NCBI RefSeq assembly: GCF_014696225.1
Contig: NZ_JACJPV010000002.1
Location: 62,001 to 126,000 of the forward strand
Length of the DNA: 64,000 nt
Source of the DNA: Anabaena sp. FACHB-1237
GTDB taxonomy: Bacteria > Cyanobacteriota > Cyanobacteriia > Cyanobacteriales > Nostocaceae
Direction of reading: 5' to 3'
The notes beneath the pieces were generated by a model. The model saw only the letters and a program-made list of their open reading frames with translations, ran no database searches and was not told where the DNA came from. The translations under genes were made by a program, and so were the position numbers. Each line of letters opens with the position of its first letter. Position 1 is the first letter of the stretch. This document shows, in pieces, positions 45,601 to 54,019 of the stretch.

Positions 45601-47899
45601 TTTCTGTAGATATATTGCCATTACTGGCATTTAAGGCAATATTTCCCCCATTTCCTTGTTGAGAATCAGAGTATAAAATATTATTAATATTAATATTGCC
45701 ACCAGTGCTGTTTAACTGAATAGATCCACTATTACCTGTTTCTGCACCTGAGTTTAATGTCCCGGTTGTAATATCATTTTTAGCAGAAAAGGAGATCGAT
45801 CCACCATTCCCACTGCCTCCAGAATTATTTATGATTTGTGATGTCACTACTCCGTCGCTAGTGTCAATACTACCATTGTTACTGATCAGAGTTATATTGC
45901 CACCATTGCCAATTCCAGCCGCTTCAGAATATATAGTTCCAACCTTGATATTATCAACCGCATTAATATTGATTGCGCCGCCATTACCATTATTAGAAGC
46001 TGAGATGAGCATGGTAGTGGTAATATTTTTGGCATTTAAGGCAATATTTCCCCCATTTCCTTGTTGAGAATCAGAGTATAAAATATTATTAATATTAATA
46101 TTGCCACCAGTGCTGTTTAACTGAATAGATCCACTATTACCTGTTTCTGCACCTGAGTTTAATGTCCCGGTTGTAATATCATTTTTAGCAGAAAAGGAGA
46201 TCGATCCACCATTCCCACTGCCTCCAGAATTATTTATGATTTGTGATGTCACTACTCCGTCGCTAGTGTCAATACTACCATTGTTACTGATCAGAGTTAT
46301 ATTGCCACCATTGCCAATTCCAGCCGCTTCAGAATATATAGTTCCAACCTTGATATTATCAACCGCATTAATATTGATTGCGCCGCCATTACCATTATTA
46401 GAAGCTGAGATGAGCATGGTAGTGGTAATATTTTTGGCATTTAAGGCAATATTTCCCCCATTTCCCCCCAGGCTGGAAAATGAATAAGAGAAGGAGTTAA
46501 GGTTTTGAGTAGTGATATTACCATTGTTGGCATTGAGGGCGATCGCACCACCATTTTTTCCTGTATTAGAACTATTAATATTACCGACTGTAATATTAGC
46601 TGATGGTAACTGAGGATTCAATTTATACTGATTTGTTAATAAAACATTTCCGCCGTTATTAGTAATATTACTACTGTTAATATCTGCATTAGTCAGATTA
46701 CTAAATGTAGCCATCACTCCTGATGGTAAAGTCGGACTATTTTCCAAAATATTCGGTAATTTATTAACATCTATTCCTCCTCTTACATCTAAAATTCCTA
46801 CATCATTCTTACTATTCATTGTAACTGTTTGACTTCCCCCATTACCATCAGCAATAATTTGAGTTATTGGTTTATTGTCTGAATTATTAATAGTCACATT
46901 ACCTAAAGTTACTTTTCCACTTGCCAATACATACAAAGATGACCCTGTATAATCTGCTAAATTAATATCTCCATTAACTTTAATCACATTATTATGAGGT
47001 ATCAGAAAATCTATCACATTCTGGTTTAAATCTTCTGTAGTAAAATAACCGCCTACTGTATAATTGGCATTACTTAATAATCTCACAGGTGATCTAAAGA
47101 TAATATCTCTATTAGCTGTAATATTACTATCAGAATGATTAGAAGCGTTAATTTGCACACTTTGATTACCTTGTATAGTAACATCTCCTGCTGATTGGAT
47201 CATTACAGGTTTAGTAATACTATCATTAATAGTAACTTTTTCCTGACTTGCTAATGTTAAGTTTCCTCCTGTTTGTAAAGTTCCTTCTTGTATTGTTATA
47301 TTTCCTCCTGATAATGTTAAGTCTTTTCCTGTGGTTAAATTACCTGCATTATTAATATTACCATTTTGATTATTTCCCCATTGCAAACCCACAGGTATAG
47401 ATATTGTTAACAAAGGTGGTTGACTGCTATTTGTTGCTGAAAAAACTGTATTATCTGCAAATTTTATTCCTGATGCGGTACTAGCTGTAAATGAACCTTT
47501 AATATCTAAACTTGCACCATTACCAAAATATATCCCATTGGGATTAATTAAAAATAAATTTGCATTTCCTTCTACTCCTAATTTTCCAAAAATATTAGAA
47601 ACATTTCCACCTGTAACACGAGTTAAGATATTTTCAATATTCACGGGGTTAGCAAAGTAAACACTTTTACCAACATCTACATTAAATTGTTCAAAGCTAT
47701 GAAATAAATTAGTACCTCTAGTAGCACCACCTGTTACTGTATCCTTTAATCCATTGTTACTAATATTAGAACTTTCTGTACCTAATGTATTATCAGGTAT
47801 TAATTGCGCAAATACGCTTTGACTACTTGTGGTAATTCTGCTTACTAATAAGAATGCTAAACTAGCTTTATAAGCTAATCTATATATTGTAGTTTTCAT
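42665..47899 (-). CDS. Filamentous-haemagglutinin-type exoprotein (TpsA-like)
   Basis: A 1744-residue secreted protein. A signal peptide (residues ~1-32, ending SVFAQ) leads into the two-partner-secretion domain: QLIPDNTLGTESS, then FHSFEQFNVDVGKSVYFANP and ANLFLINPNGIYFGNGASLD. The rest is a long right-handed beta-helix of Gly/Asn-rich repeats (GNGGNITL, GNAGNINI). The C-terminus (QGCSSNSKVARQESRFNII; GWIFTNDGKVILTAE) is the conserved cap of cyanobacterial members. No TpsB transporter gene is next to it. It contains a perfect in-frame 405-bp tandem duplication (135 residues) at 45625-46464, and its last 28 codons are duplicated upstream at 47982. Likely role: surface adhesion. Confidence 0.92.
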   Translation of the reverse strand: MKTTIYRLAYKASLAFLLVSRITTSSQSVFAQLIPDNTLGTESSNISNNGLKDTVTGGATRGTNLFHSFEQFNVDVGKSVYFANPVNIENILTRVTGGNVSNIFGKLGVEGNANLFLINPNGIYFGNGASLDIKGSFTASTASGIKFADNTVFSATNSSQPPLLTISIPVGLQWGNNQNGNINNAGNLTTGKDLTLSGGNITIQEGTLQTGGNLTLASQEKVTINDSITKPVMIQSAGDVTIQGNQSVQINASNHSDSNITANRDIIFRSPVRLLSNANYTVGGYFTTEDLNQNVIDFLIPHNNVIKVNGDINLADYTGSSLYVLASGKVTLGNVTINNSDNKPITQIIADGNGGSQTVTMNSKNDVGILDVRGGIDVNKLPNILENSPTLPSGVMATFSNLTNADINSSNITNNGGNVLLTNQYKLNPQLPSANITVGNINSSNTGKNGGAIALNANNGNITTQNLNSFSYSFSSLGGNGGNIALNAKNITTTMLISASNNGNGGAININAVDNIKVGTIYSEAAGIGNGGNITLISNNGSIDTSDGVVTSQIINNSGGSGNGGSISFSAKNDITTGTLNSGAETGNSGSIQLNSTGGNININNILYSDSQQGNGGNIALNAKNITTTMLISASNNGNGGAININAVDNIKVGTIYSEAAGIGNGGNITLISNNGSIDTSDGVVTSQIINNSGGSGNGGSISFSAKNDITTGTLNSGAETGNSGSIQLNSTGGNININNILYSDSQQGNGGNIALNASNGNISTESLYSYSYSGNGNSGNIQFNSDNGTVVATNSSMDSSNYGGGIGKAGDVNIFAKSISFNNSSIDAYTLGQGNGGNIDIKTGSMSLGNGSYISSLSFGQGNGGNISVQATDGVLMSDYSYISTSLYDGQFNMIDGTRKAGDIYIKAKSLFIRNFSDLNSSVYSLGDAGQIKLEIDDSITLQNNSAILNYVYGTANGNGNNINIKARNLSLTNGSQIMAIAVGNGNAGNINIDTAESVNISGIALLEDVVGNRIQQGSSSGLFSSTRNMGRKGGNIAINTGIFQILDGGVLDTRTENGNPGGNITINANSVEVTNGGQFLANTSSSGQAGNITVNTTNLLVSGSDSTYNSRFSSIGNQLDPFGKKIVPNVSGTSGFFTNTSSLGNSGNINIAVNGNIFIENGGELSASTTAQGKAGNINLNTNNFKLENGGSIYAFTNGSGQGGTININANNSVHLGRGSQNLAPVISVETSGAGKAGDIMINTPNFNLSEAARITATATQNASNTDQGGSITLNISQMNLAGVLEIFAETKGKAPAGTLKLNPYSNQNTLNLNLYPGSIISGSTLGSGNGGDFQISAPETINITGKGKLAVESTGSGNAGNIFITTQNLNINDGVKISASTTGNGQGGNINISANNLTVNNGGQLLTTTSGNAKAGNIIIKVRDNITLDGINTGLFATTEKGSIGNGGSIDIDPEIFMIRNGAGIGVNSQGNGKGGNITLQAGTLILDNKAFITAETINNEGGEITLNINDLFWLRNNSNITATAGTAGAGGNGGNININVPFMISFASENNDITANAFKGNGGKINITTNTIFGLKFQPQQTDLSDITASSEFGLSGQVTINRLDVDPSKGLLALPSNFVDASSQLAQGCSSNSKVARQESRFNIIGKGGLPSHPDDLFTGNSPVVDLVDIQTTKTSQETIKSVVIDQNNQKVNLKNRVIQQAQGWIFTNDGKVILTAETPQATVQNSSLNNPGCEVFSQ
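45625..46464 (-). repeat. 405-bp tandem duplication inside the adhesin gene
   Basis: Two direct copies of a 405-bp unit with no difference noticed, followed by a ~30-bp partial third copy (GGCATTTAAGGCAATATTTC and on). 405 is divisible by three, so the frame is kept and 135 residues are repeated exactly, including NITTTMLISASNNGNGG and SDSQQGNGGNIALNA. Confidence 0.9.
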
Positions 47900-47950
47900 A
47901 AATTATTATTCAAGTTCCTTACTGTAAATTAGATTATACAATATAATAAA

Positions 47951-48071
47951 GATCCCGGACTTCTTGAAGAAGTCCGGGATCTGAACTATTGTGAAAAAAC
48001 CTCACAACCAGGATTATTTAAACTAGAATTTTGCACTGTGGCTTGTGGTGTTTCGGCAGTTAAAATCACCT
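47951..48071 (-). pseudogene. Orphan 3' tail of a second adhesin gene plus palindrome
   Basis: 47982-48071 equals 42661-42750 base for base: the last 28 codons and stop of the adhesin (ending NNPGCEVFSQ). It is preceded by the same 31-bp palindrome (47951-47981). The simplest reading is a tandem adhesin paralogue whose body was deleted, or a local duplication of the gene end. It flanks the intact gene as a direct repeat. Confidence 0.8.
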
Positions 48072-48147
48072 CCTAACTAAATTTATTCAACTAACCATCA
48101 GCAGTGGTAAAATTCGGTTATTACAAAAAGTAAAGGGCAATTTTACT

Positions 48148-49746
48148 ATGACCAAAGCACCTGTAGCTCCTGTGGTGCTAGTCATTTTAGATGGATGGGG
48201 CTACTGCGAGGAACAGCGAGGAAATGCGATCGCTGCTGCTAAAACTCCCATTATGGACAGTTTATGGGCGGTCTATCCCCACACCCTCATCCGCACATCA
48301 GGAAAAGCCGTAGGGTTGCCAGATGGTCAAATGGGCAATTCTGAAGTTGGTCATTTGAACATTGGTGCTGGTAGAGTCGTACCCCAAGAACTGGTACGCA
48401 TCTCTGATGCTGTTGAAGATGGTTCCATAGCACAAAACCCAGCGCTTGTCAAGATTTGCCAAGAAGTTCGTGCATCTAATGGCAAGTTGCACCTAGTAGG
48501 GCTTTGTTCTGATGGGGGGGTACATTCCCATATTACCCATCTATTTGGACTACTTGACTTAGCTAAGGAACAGCGAATTTCTCAAGTGTGTATTCATGCT
48601 ATTATGGATGGTCGAGATACGCCACCAACGGATGGTATGAAACCAATCAAACAATTGCAAGATTATATTGATCGCGTAGGCATAGGACAAATAGTCACTA
48701 TAAGCGGTCGTTATTATGGCATGGATCGGGATCACCGTTGGGATCGTGTTCAGCGTACTTATGATGTGATGACTCAAGATGGCGCGGGTAATGGCTTGAC
48801 AGCGTTGGAGGTGTTAGCAGCTTCATATTCTGAAGGTATAAACGATGAGTTTATAGTCCCTGTCAGAATAGCCCCTGGCGCTGTTGAACCTGGAGATGGG
48901 GTCATATTCTTTAATTTCCGCCCCGATCGCGCTAGACAATTAACTCAGGCTTTTGTCAGTGCTAATTTTGATGGTTTTAAACGTCAGCAGATTAAACCTC
49001 TGTCCTTCGTGACGTTTACTCAGTACGATCCAGAGATACCCGTATCTGTAGCCTTTAAACCGCAAAACTTAACCAATATTTTGGGTGAAGTAATTGCTAA
49101 TCAAGGCTTAAAACAATTACGAACTGCGGAAACGGAAAAATACGCTCATGTCACTTATTTCTTTAACGGAGGAATGGAAGAACCTTGCGAGGGAGAGGAG
49201 CGACAGTTGATCAATAGTCCTATGGTAGCAACTTATGATCAAGCTCCAGCAATGTCAGCAAGTGTTGTTACAGATGTGGCGATCGCTGCTATTCAAAAGG
49301 GTATATATTCTCTTATTGTCATGAACTATGCTAACCCAGATATGGTCGGGCATACAGGACAAATGGATGCAGCTATAAAAGCTATTGAAGTAGTAGATCA
49401 ATGTTTAGGCCGCCTTGTGGATGCCATTGGTAAAGCAGGCGGTACAGTATTAATTACTGCGGATCATGGCAATGCTGAATATATGTTAGATGAAAATGGT
49501 CAACCTTGGACAGCCCATACCACAAATCCTGTACCCTTGATTTTAGTAGAAGGGGAAAAACGCAAAATTCCTGGTTATGGGGCAGAGGTAACTTTGCGGA
49601 ATGATGGTAAATTGGCCGACATTGCACCTACCATTCTCAATATTTTACAGATCCCCCAACCAGTGGAAATGACTGGGCGATCGCTCATCGAAAAAGCCCA
49701 ATATGATTTACAACTTTCTCGCACACCAGCGTCAGTAGGTTTGTAA
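48148..49746 (+). CDS. gpmI: 2,3-bisphosphoglycerate-independent phosphoglycerate mutase
   Basis: A 532-residue two-manganese alkaline-phosphatase-superfamily enzyme interconverting 3- and 2-phosphoglycerate, the cytosolic step feeding carbon from the Calvin cycle to pyruvate. The nucleophile Ser65 is in QMGNSEVGHLNIGAG; the first metal Asp is in LVILDGWGY (residue ~15); later metal ligands include DGRDTPP, HTGQMD and ITADHGNAE with its His. Length and motifs are normal. It is followed, after two repeat elements, by secG, the usual cyanobacterial neighbour. Confidence 0.96.
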   Translation: MTKAPVAPVVLVILDGWGYCEEQRGNAIAAAKTPIMDSLWAVYPHTLIRTSGKAVGLPDGQMGNSEVGHLNIGAGRVVPQELVRISDAVEDGSIAQNPALVKICQEVRASNGKLHLVGLCSDGGVHSHITHLFGLLDLAKEQRISQVCIHAIMDGRDTPPTDGMKPIKQLQDYIDRVGIGQIVTISGRYYGMDRDHRWDRVQRTYDVMTQDGAGNGLTALEVLAASYSEGINDEFIVPVRIAPGAVEPGDGVIFFNFRPDRARQLTQAFVSANFDGFKRQQIKPLSFVTFTQYDPEIPVSVAFKPQNLTNILGEVIANQGLKQLRTAETEKYAHVTYFFNGGMEEPCEGEERQLINSPMVATYDQAPAMSASVVTDVAIAAIQKGIYSLIVMNYANPDMVGHTGQMDAAIKAIEVVDQCLGRLVDAIGKAGGTVLITADHGNAEYMLDENGQPWTAHTTNPVPLILVEGEKRKIPGYGAEVTLRNDGKLADIAPTILNILQIPQPVEMTGRSLIEKAQYDLQLSRTPASVGL

Positions 49747-49756
49747 AATAGATGGT

Positions 49757-49853
49757 TGTCAGGTGCGTCAGATATCAACAATCTGTTTATTTGCGGGCAT
49801 ACAGTCTGACGCACCCTACCAATGTCTACCAATGTCAGTTACGTAAGACCTGA
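49757..49853. mobile_element. AGGACTTACGCAA-family element, decayed left end
   Basis: AGGTGCGTCAGATATCAACA and CAGTCTGACGCACCCTACC are the inner inverted arms; the right terminus is GTTACGTAAGACCTGA. The 104-bp element begins at the very next TA. Confidence 0.55.
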
Positions 49854-49957
49854 TAAGCTAATGTGCAGCACTCACTGTATAATTAAAAAACCTGAAGTTA
49901 CAGTAGCACAAGCATCTTGCTTGTATTAATTATTCAAGTTAAAGGCACAACAGCTTA
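49854..49957 (+). mobile_element. 104-bp TA-flanked MITE, copy 8
   Basis: Full-length copy at a TA directly after the right end of the preceding element, between gpmI and secG (GACCTGATAAGCTAATG; CAGCTTAGAATTAAG). Confidence 0.88.
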
Positions 49958-50038
49958 GAATTAAGTCAACAGTTAACTTTTTATAGTTAGCTGTTTTCTT
50001 TCCATACTCTCAAAATACCAATAAACAACATTCTTGAT

Positions 50039-50272
50039 ATGACAATTACTAGCATAGTACAAGGCATTTGGGCATTTTCAGCCCTGGGTTTAATCGTTTT
50101 AGTATTATTACACAGTCCTAAAGGTGATGGTATAGGTGCTATAGGTGGACAAGCACAACTTTTTAGCAGTACAAAAAGTGCAGAAAATACCTTAAACAGA
50201 ATTACATGGGCATTAGTAGTTTTATTTCTCAGTTTAACAGTAGTGTTAAGTGCCAATTGGTTGCCTAAATAG
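50039..50272 (+). CDS. secG: Preprotein translocase subunit SecG
   Basis: A 77-residue membrane protein with two hydrophobic segments (IWAFSALGLIVLVLLH; ITWALVVLFLSLTVVLSA) around the conserved cytoplasmic loop GDGIGAIGGQAQLFSS. It aids SecYE-driven export across the plasma or thylakoid membrane. Position after gpmI is conserved in cyanobacteria. A hairpin follows the stop. Confidence 0.92.
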   Translation: MTITSIVQGIWAFSALGLIVLVLLHSPKGDGIGAIGGQAQLFSSTKSAENTLNRITWALVVLFLSLTVVLSANWLPK

Positions 50273-50282
50273 GTAACATTAA

Positions 50283-50320
50283 CAATAGGTTGGGTAGAAC
50301 GAAGTGAAACCCAACCTATT
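50283..50320 (+). terminator. Hairpin after secG
   Basis: AATAGGTTGGGT and ACCCAACCTATT form a perfect 12-bp stem around AGAACGAAGTGAA, followed by TTAAA. This is a common cyanobacterial dispersed hairpin that can serve as a secG terminator. Confidence 0.6.
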
Positions 50321-50344
50321 TTAAATTAAAAAAATACAACAATA

Positions 50345-51034
50345 ATGCTTAATAAAAATAAAATTAAACAGCAATTTTTAACATTTATAATATTAATTAT
50401 AAGTACCGTAACTTTGATTATTTGCAACCATTTTCCCACCAAAGCAGAACAACCAAAATTACAAATACATCCCTTACCATTAACCTTAGAAAAATGGCAA
50501 AATAATAACCAAGATGACTATTTTGATCAAATTAAACCTACTAAATATGGATATTTAATTTGGTCAAAATTTCCAGTAAAAGTATTTATAGATAAACAAA
50601 ATAAACCAGATAAAAATTGGGTAAATAGTGTTACCCAAGCAGTGCAAGACTGGGAAGCTTATTTACCATTAGAAATAGTAGAAAATTCTGAACTTGCTAA
50701 TATTATCATTTTGCGAAAAACACCACCTTTAGAGATTGATAAAAAAGGTAAAATTACCCGTGCGCGTTCAGCATTAACCACTTATCAAATATATCAAGAG
50801 AATAATATATTATTACCCAAATTTACTATTTTATTAAGTCCCACACAAACAGGAGAATATATAATATCAGCAGCACGTCATGAAATAGGCCACACTTTAG
50901 GTATTTGGGGACATAGTTTATCACCCAAGGACGTTTTATATTTTTCTCAAATTCGTCAACCAGTGTCTATTTCTGTACGAGATGTAAATACATTGAAAAA
51001 GATATATCAACAACCAACTAGTTTAGGTTGGTAG
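50345..51034 (+). CDS. Secreted matrixin-like zinc metalloprotease
   Basis: A 229-residue exported protein. Hydrophobic signal region at residues ~10-32 (FLTFIILIISTVTLIICN). The metzincin zinc site HExxHxxGxxxH is complete: H179-E180-x2-H183-x2-G186-x3-H190 (RHEIGHTLGIWGH). The preceding part (PVKVFIDKQNKPDKNWVNSV; AVQDWEAYLPLEIVENS) matches the N-terminal half of peptidase M10-like catalytic domains. The expected Met-turn is not clear (VLYFSQIRQPVSIS), typical of these short bacterial forms. Substrate unknown; an extracellular or periplasmic role is inferred. Confidence 0.8.
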   Translation: MLNKNKIKQQFLTFIILIISTVTLIICNHFPTKAEQPKLQIHPLPLTLEKWQNNNQDDYFDQIKPTKYGYLIWSKFPVKVFIDKQNKPDKNWVNSVTQAVQDWEAYLPLEIVENSELANIIILRKTPPLEIDKKGKITRARSALTTYQIYQENNILLPKFTILLSPTQTGEYIISAARHEIGHTLGIWGHSLSPKDVLYFSQIRQPVSISVRDVNTLKKIYQQPTSLGW

Positions 51035-51060
51035 TATTATAGCTTTTACTAATCAGATAT

Positions 51061-51333
51061 CAGGACTTGTAGAGTGCGTTACAGTTTTACCTCACGCATC
51101 CTATATATATAACGATGGTAGACAGAATCTCCAGTCTCGCATTACTTCTAAGCTAATGTGCAGCACTCACTGTATAATTAAAAAACCTGAAGTTACAGTA
51201 GCACAAGCATCTTGCTTGTATTAATTATTCAAGTTAAAGGCACAACAGCTTATTTACATGATTTATACTGTCTGACGTGGTTGGTGAGCTTGTCGAACCA
51301 CACCCTACCAATGTTCCAGTTGCGTAAGTCCTG
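51061..51333. mobile_element. AGGACTTACGCAA-family element with nested MITE
   Basis: Left end CAGGACTTGTAGAGTGCGTT, right end CACCCTACCAATGTTCC then TTGCGTAAGTCCTG. The 104-bp element is inserted in the middle, so it arrived later. Confidence 0.6.
51149..51252 (+). mobile_element. 104-bp TA-flanked MITE, copy 9
   Basis: Full-length copy (ACTTCTAAGCTAATG; CAGCTTATTTACATG) nested inside the older element. Confidence 0.88.
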
Positions 51334-51380
51334 ATTTAATGTAAAATGTATTAGTAAGTTACTGATATCAGGAGTATATT

Positions 51381-52121
51381 GTGCAACAGTTCCTTTTTAT
51401 TACAGATTTAGATAATACCTTAGTTGGTGATGACGCAGCAATGGTCAAACTCATGGAAAGATTAGTAGAACATCGTCAAAAATATGGTACAAAGATAATA
51501 TATTCTACGGGGCGATCGCTCTTTTTATATAAAGAATTAAAAGAGGAAAAACAACTCCCTGAACCAGATATTTTAGTTTGTGCAGTAGGTACAGAAATAT
51601 ATACTAATAATCATATTAATCAAAATTGGTCTAAAAAATTATCACCTAATTGGCATAGAGATATAGTAGAAAAAATCGCTAAATCTTTTCCCGAATTAGA
51701 ACCGCAACCAAACAGTGAACAAGGAGATTTTAAACTCAGTTATTATCTGAAAGAAAAATTAGCAACTACCATAGTACCAGAATTAGAACAACAATTACAA
51801 GCAGCACAATTAGATATTCAAGTTATTTATAGTGGTAGTAAAGATTTAGATATTTTACCACGCAATGCTAATAAAGGTATGGCGATGACATTTGTAAGAG
51901 AAACACTAGAAATTGCAGTAGAGAAAACCGTAGCTTGTGGAGATTCTGGTAATGATATAGCGTTATTTGCGGGGAGAAAAGAAAAGGGTATTATAGTGGG
52001 TAATGCCACTAAAGAATTATTAGCATGGCATCATAATAATCACAGTGTAAATCGTTATTTAGCCACAGGTAAATGTGCCGCAGGAATTGACGAAGGACTG
52101 CAATTTTTTGGCTTTTTGTAA
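51381..52121 (+). CDS. Sucrose-phosphate phosphatase
   Basis: A 246-residue HAD-superfamily phosphatase, GTG start with CAGGAG upstream. Motif I is DLDNTLVGDD (nucleophile Asp9, general acid Asp11); motif II is YSTGRS; the cap contains VCAVGTEIYTN; motif III/IV are Lys in NANKGMAM and GDSGNDIALF. It hydrolyses sucrose-6-phosphate made by sucrose-phosphate synthase; sucrose is a compatible solute and the carbon carrier to heterocysts in filamentous cyanobacteria. Length and motifs separate it from trehalose or mannosyl-3-phosphoglycerate phosphatases. Confidence 0.87.
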   Translation: MQQFLFITDLDNTLVGDDAAMVKLMERLVEHRQKYGTKIIYSTGRSLFLYKELKEEKQLPEPDILVCAVGTEIYTNNHINQNWSKKLSPNWHRDIVEKIAKSFPELEPQPNSEQGDFKLSYYLKEKLATTIVPELEQQLQAAQLDIQVIYSGSKDLDILPRNANKGMAMTFVRETLEIAVEKTVACGDSGNDIALFAGRKEKGIIVGNATKELLAWHHNNHSVNRYLATGKCAAGIDEGLQFFGFL

Positions 52122-52537
52122 AACCACAAACCACAAAAATTATAGTAGTGCAAGCATCTTGCTTGGATTTTTAGCCTTGGTGAACTCAGGTATGAAATTG
52201 AGAGATTCCAAATTTGAAACTTTGCGTCTAACGCAAGTGATTCGCTTTGCTGATGCGCGAAATAAATATCATACCCCAATTCAGCAACGCCGCATTTTTG
52301 GACTAAATAGACATCTGGTAAAAATTAAATATGCGTTTTCTAGAACCCTTGTAGAGAAGTTTTATGGAACGTTTTTAGTTTTTAGATTATTCTCTGGAGA
52401 TGTCTAATACATACAACGGTTTAGAGTTACACACATTGAATTTTCAGCAGGTATCTGATATCGTCTTTCAGACAAGGACTGGCCACTTACTCAACGATAT
52501 ATTACACTTGAGAGATAATTTCCATCATAGCCAACTT
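52122..52537. other. Non-coding region upstream of membrane-anchored protein
   Basis: No gene seen. A lone hairpin GCAAGCATCTTGCTTG (~52150) of the MITE core type and the string TTTGCGTCTAACGCAAGTGA are present. An open frame enters the next gene at 52400 but the downstream ATG is the better start. Confidence 0.4.
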
Positions 52538-53236
52538 ATGAAAATCAACTCCACTGTACTACTTACCATAATTTTACTCACACTCATGCTCGGAGCAGGT
52601 TCTGCCAGTGGTATTTTAGGATTTCAATTAGGTAGTTTAGCTCTTAAAGGAGTAACAACACCTGATGGACGTTCTAACCCACAACACAATAATAAAGACA
52701 ATGATAGCAAACAAGCTAATCCCACTTTCTTAAAAGAGGAAGATATTATTAAATCTGTAAAATCAAGAATAAATAACAAAAATACTGGTAATAAAATAGA
52801 AAAAGTAGAAGAAGAACAAGAAGTTGAAGTCAACAAACCTAAATCTACCGCAAAACTCCAAGAAACTGAGCAAGAAAAGCTAGAACCTGGATTTCCCGTG
52901 ACTGCTGAAAGCGAAGGTGTCACCATGTCGGTACAATCTGTGAAGTATTCTTCTGGTGATTTATTACTTAAAGTTAATATGCAAAATAAAGGCAAGGACT
53001 CTGTAAGATTTTTATATAGTTTTTTAGATATTACAGACGATAAAGGTAGAACATTAAGCGCGATTACAGAAGGATTACCCGCAGAATTACCTGCTAATAG
53101 TTCTGTATTCAAAGGTACAATTAGTATTCCTACAGCGTTACTGGATGATGTTAAACAAATATCTTTAGCTCTAACTGATTATCCGGCTCAGAATTTAAAA
53201 TTGCAATTATCGGATATTCCTGTGGAGAAAAATTAA
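52538..53236 (+). CDS. Membrane-anchored protein of unknown function
   Basis: Not recognised to family level. A 232-residue protein from ATG 52538 with one N-terminal membrane segment (VLLTIILLTLMLGAGSASGI), a long Asn/Lys/Glu-rich linker (residues ~50-125) and a C-terminal beta domain (GVTMSVQSVKYSSGDLLLKV; NMQNKGKDSVRFLYSFLDIT; ALTDYPAQNLKLQLSDIP) resembling DUF4352-like immunoglobulin-fold domains. Probably exported or thylakoid-lumen facing. The upstream in-frame ATG (52400) adds a non-hydrophobic stretch that would bury the signal. Confidence 0.6.
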   Translation: MKINSTVLLTIILLTLMLGAGSASGILGFQLGSLALKGVTTPDGRSNPQHNNKDNDSKQANPTFLKEEDIIKSVKSRINNKNTGNKIEKVEEEQEVEVNKPKSTAKLQETEQEKLEPGFPVTAESEGVTMSVQSVKYSSGDLLLKVNMQNKGKDSVRFLYSFLDITDDKGRTLSAITEGLPAELPANSSVFKGTISIPTALLDDVKQISLALTDYPAQNLKLQLSDIPVEKN

Positions 53237-53249
53237 ATTCAGGATTTAC

Positions 53250-53285
53250 GGATGTAGAGATTTTGGATCCAAAATCCCTACATCC
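53250..53285 (+). terminator. Hairpin between convergent genes
   Basis: GGATGTAGAGATTTTGG and CCAAAATCCCTACATCC pair over 16 of 17 positions. It lies just after the stop of the membrane-anchored protein gene and before the end of the convergent lyase gene. Confidence 0.6.
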
Positions 53286-53356
53286 ATGACTGGAGATGTC
53301 TAATAAAGAATTTTGACTTTTGAATACATGACTTTTCGACTACCCCCTACAAGATT

Positions 53357-53917
53357 TTATCCTACCTTAACCGCTTCAGTAGCTTTAATAGAGGCTGGAG
53401 TGCTGCCCATACGAATTTCAGAAGTAAAAGATGCCATACTAAAACCGCCAAAACGTTTAAGTATGCTTACCCTCATTCTTAAATTAGGACTAGCAAACCA
53501 TAGTCTTTCCTCAGACCACATAGTTTCATATTCTGTAATTAGGGTTAAAGCATTATCTTCGCCCATTTTGTAAGTACCCGCTACAGGTGCTTTTTCTGCA
53601 TAACCCATTTCTCGTAATAATTTACCTTCACGGGGTTTATCTGCATCAGGTACGGTAACTAACACTGTAGAACCTTGATGTTTTTCTTCATCCCATTCCA
53701 TTGTCCCATTCCAGGTAACTCTTGCACCACAGGAAGCTAGTAGAGGATCAATTTCATACTGTTGACACAGTTTAATGACTTCTTCATGATCTGGGGCTAA
53801 TGTTTCAATGACAATATCTGATTTACCATCTTCAGACTGTTTAAAGGCCAAATGATGACTGGTACGATGGGAAAACCATTTACCAGCACTCAGTTCAAAA
53901 AATTCTTCAATATTCAT
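53357..53917 (-). CDS. cpcS: Phycobiliprotein lyase, CpcS/CpeS type
   Basis: A 186-residue lipocalin-like chromophore lyase that attaches phycocyanobilin to Cys82-type sites of phycocyanin beta and allophycocyanin subunits. The N-terminus [25 protein letters not shown] is the CpcS/CpeS signature (quoted from residues 1-25 in part: [20 protein letters not shown]), with further conserved strands [28 protein letters not shown] and [14 protein letters not shown]. Nostocales have several CpcS-like paralogues; this one is closest in look to the general-purpose lyase. It is followed upstream by the HEAT-repeat gene on the same strand, another phycobilisome-related protein. Confidence 0.88.
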   Translation of the reverse strand: MNIEEFFELSAGKWFSHRTSHHLAFKQSEDGKSDIVIETLAPDHEEVIKLCQQYEIDPLLASCGARVTWNGTMEWDEEKHQGSTVLVTVPDADKPREGKLLREMGYAEKAPVAGTYKMGEDNALTLITEYETMWSEERLWFASPNLRMRVSILKRFGGFSMASFTSEIRMGSTPASIKATEAVKVG

Positions 53918-54019
53918 GAGTGTAGTTGTCCAAAGATTCTATGATTGTTGCTATTTTTAAAGTAATTGGTAATTGGTAATGGGTGATGACTAACCAGTGA
54001 TCATTTTATCATTAACTAA

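Larger units (their letters stand above)
51035..51380. other. Nested repeat elements between protease and phosphatase genes
   Basis: No gene. An AGGACTTACGCAA-family element occupies about 51061-51333, interrupted by a full 104-bp element at 51149-51252. The SD of the next gene (CAGGAG, ~51370) follows. Confidence 0.6.

Noticed and set aside
43176..46487. Open frames on the plus strand opposite the adhesin, rich in Pro/Leu/Ile
   Set aside because: Antisense shadow of Gly/Asn-rich beta-helix codons; two are identical only because of the 405-bp duplication.
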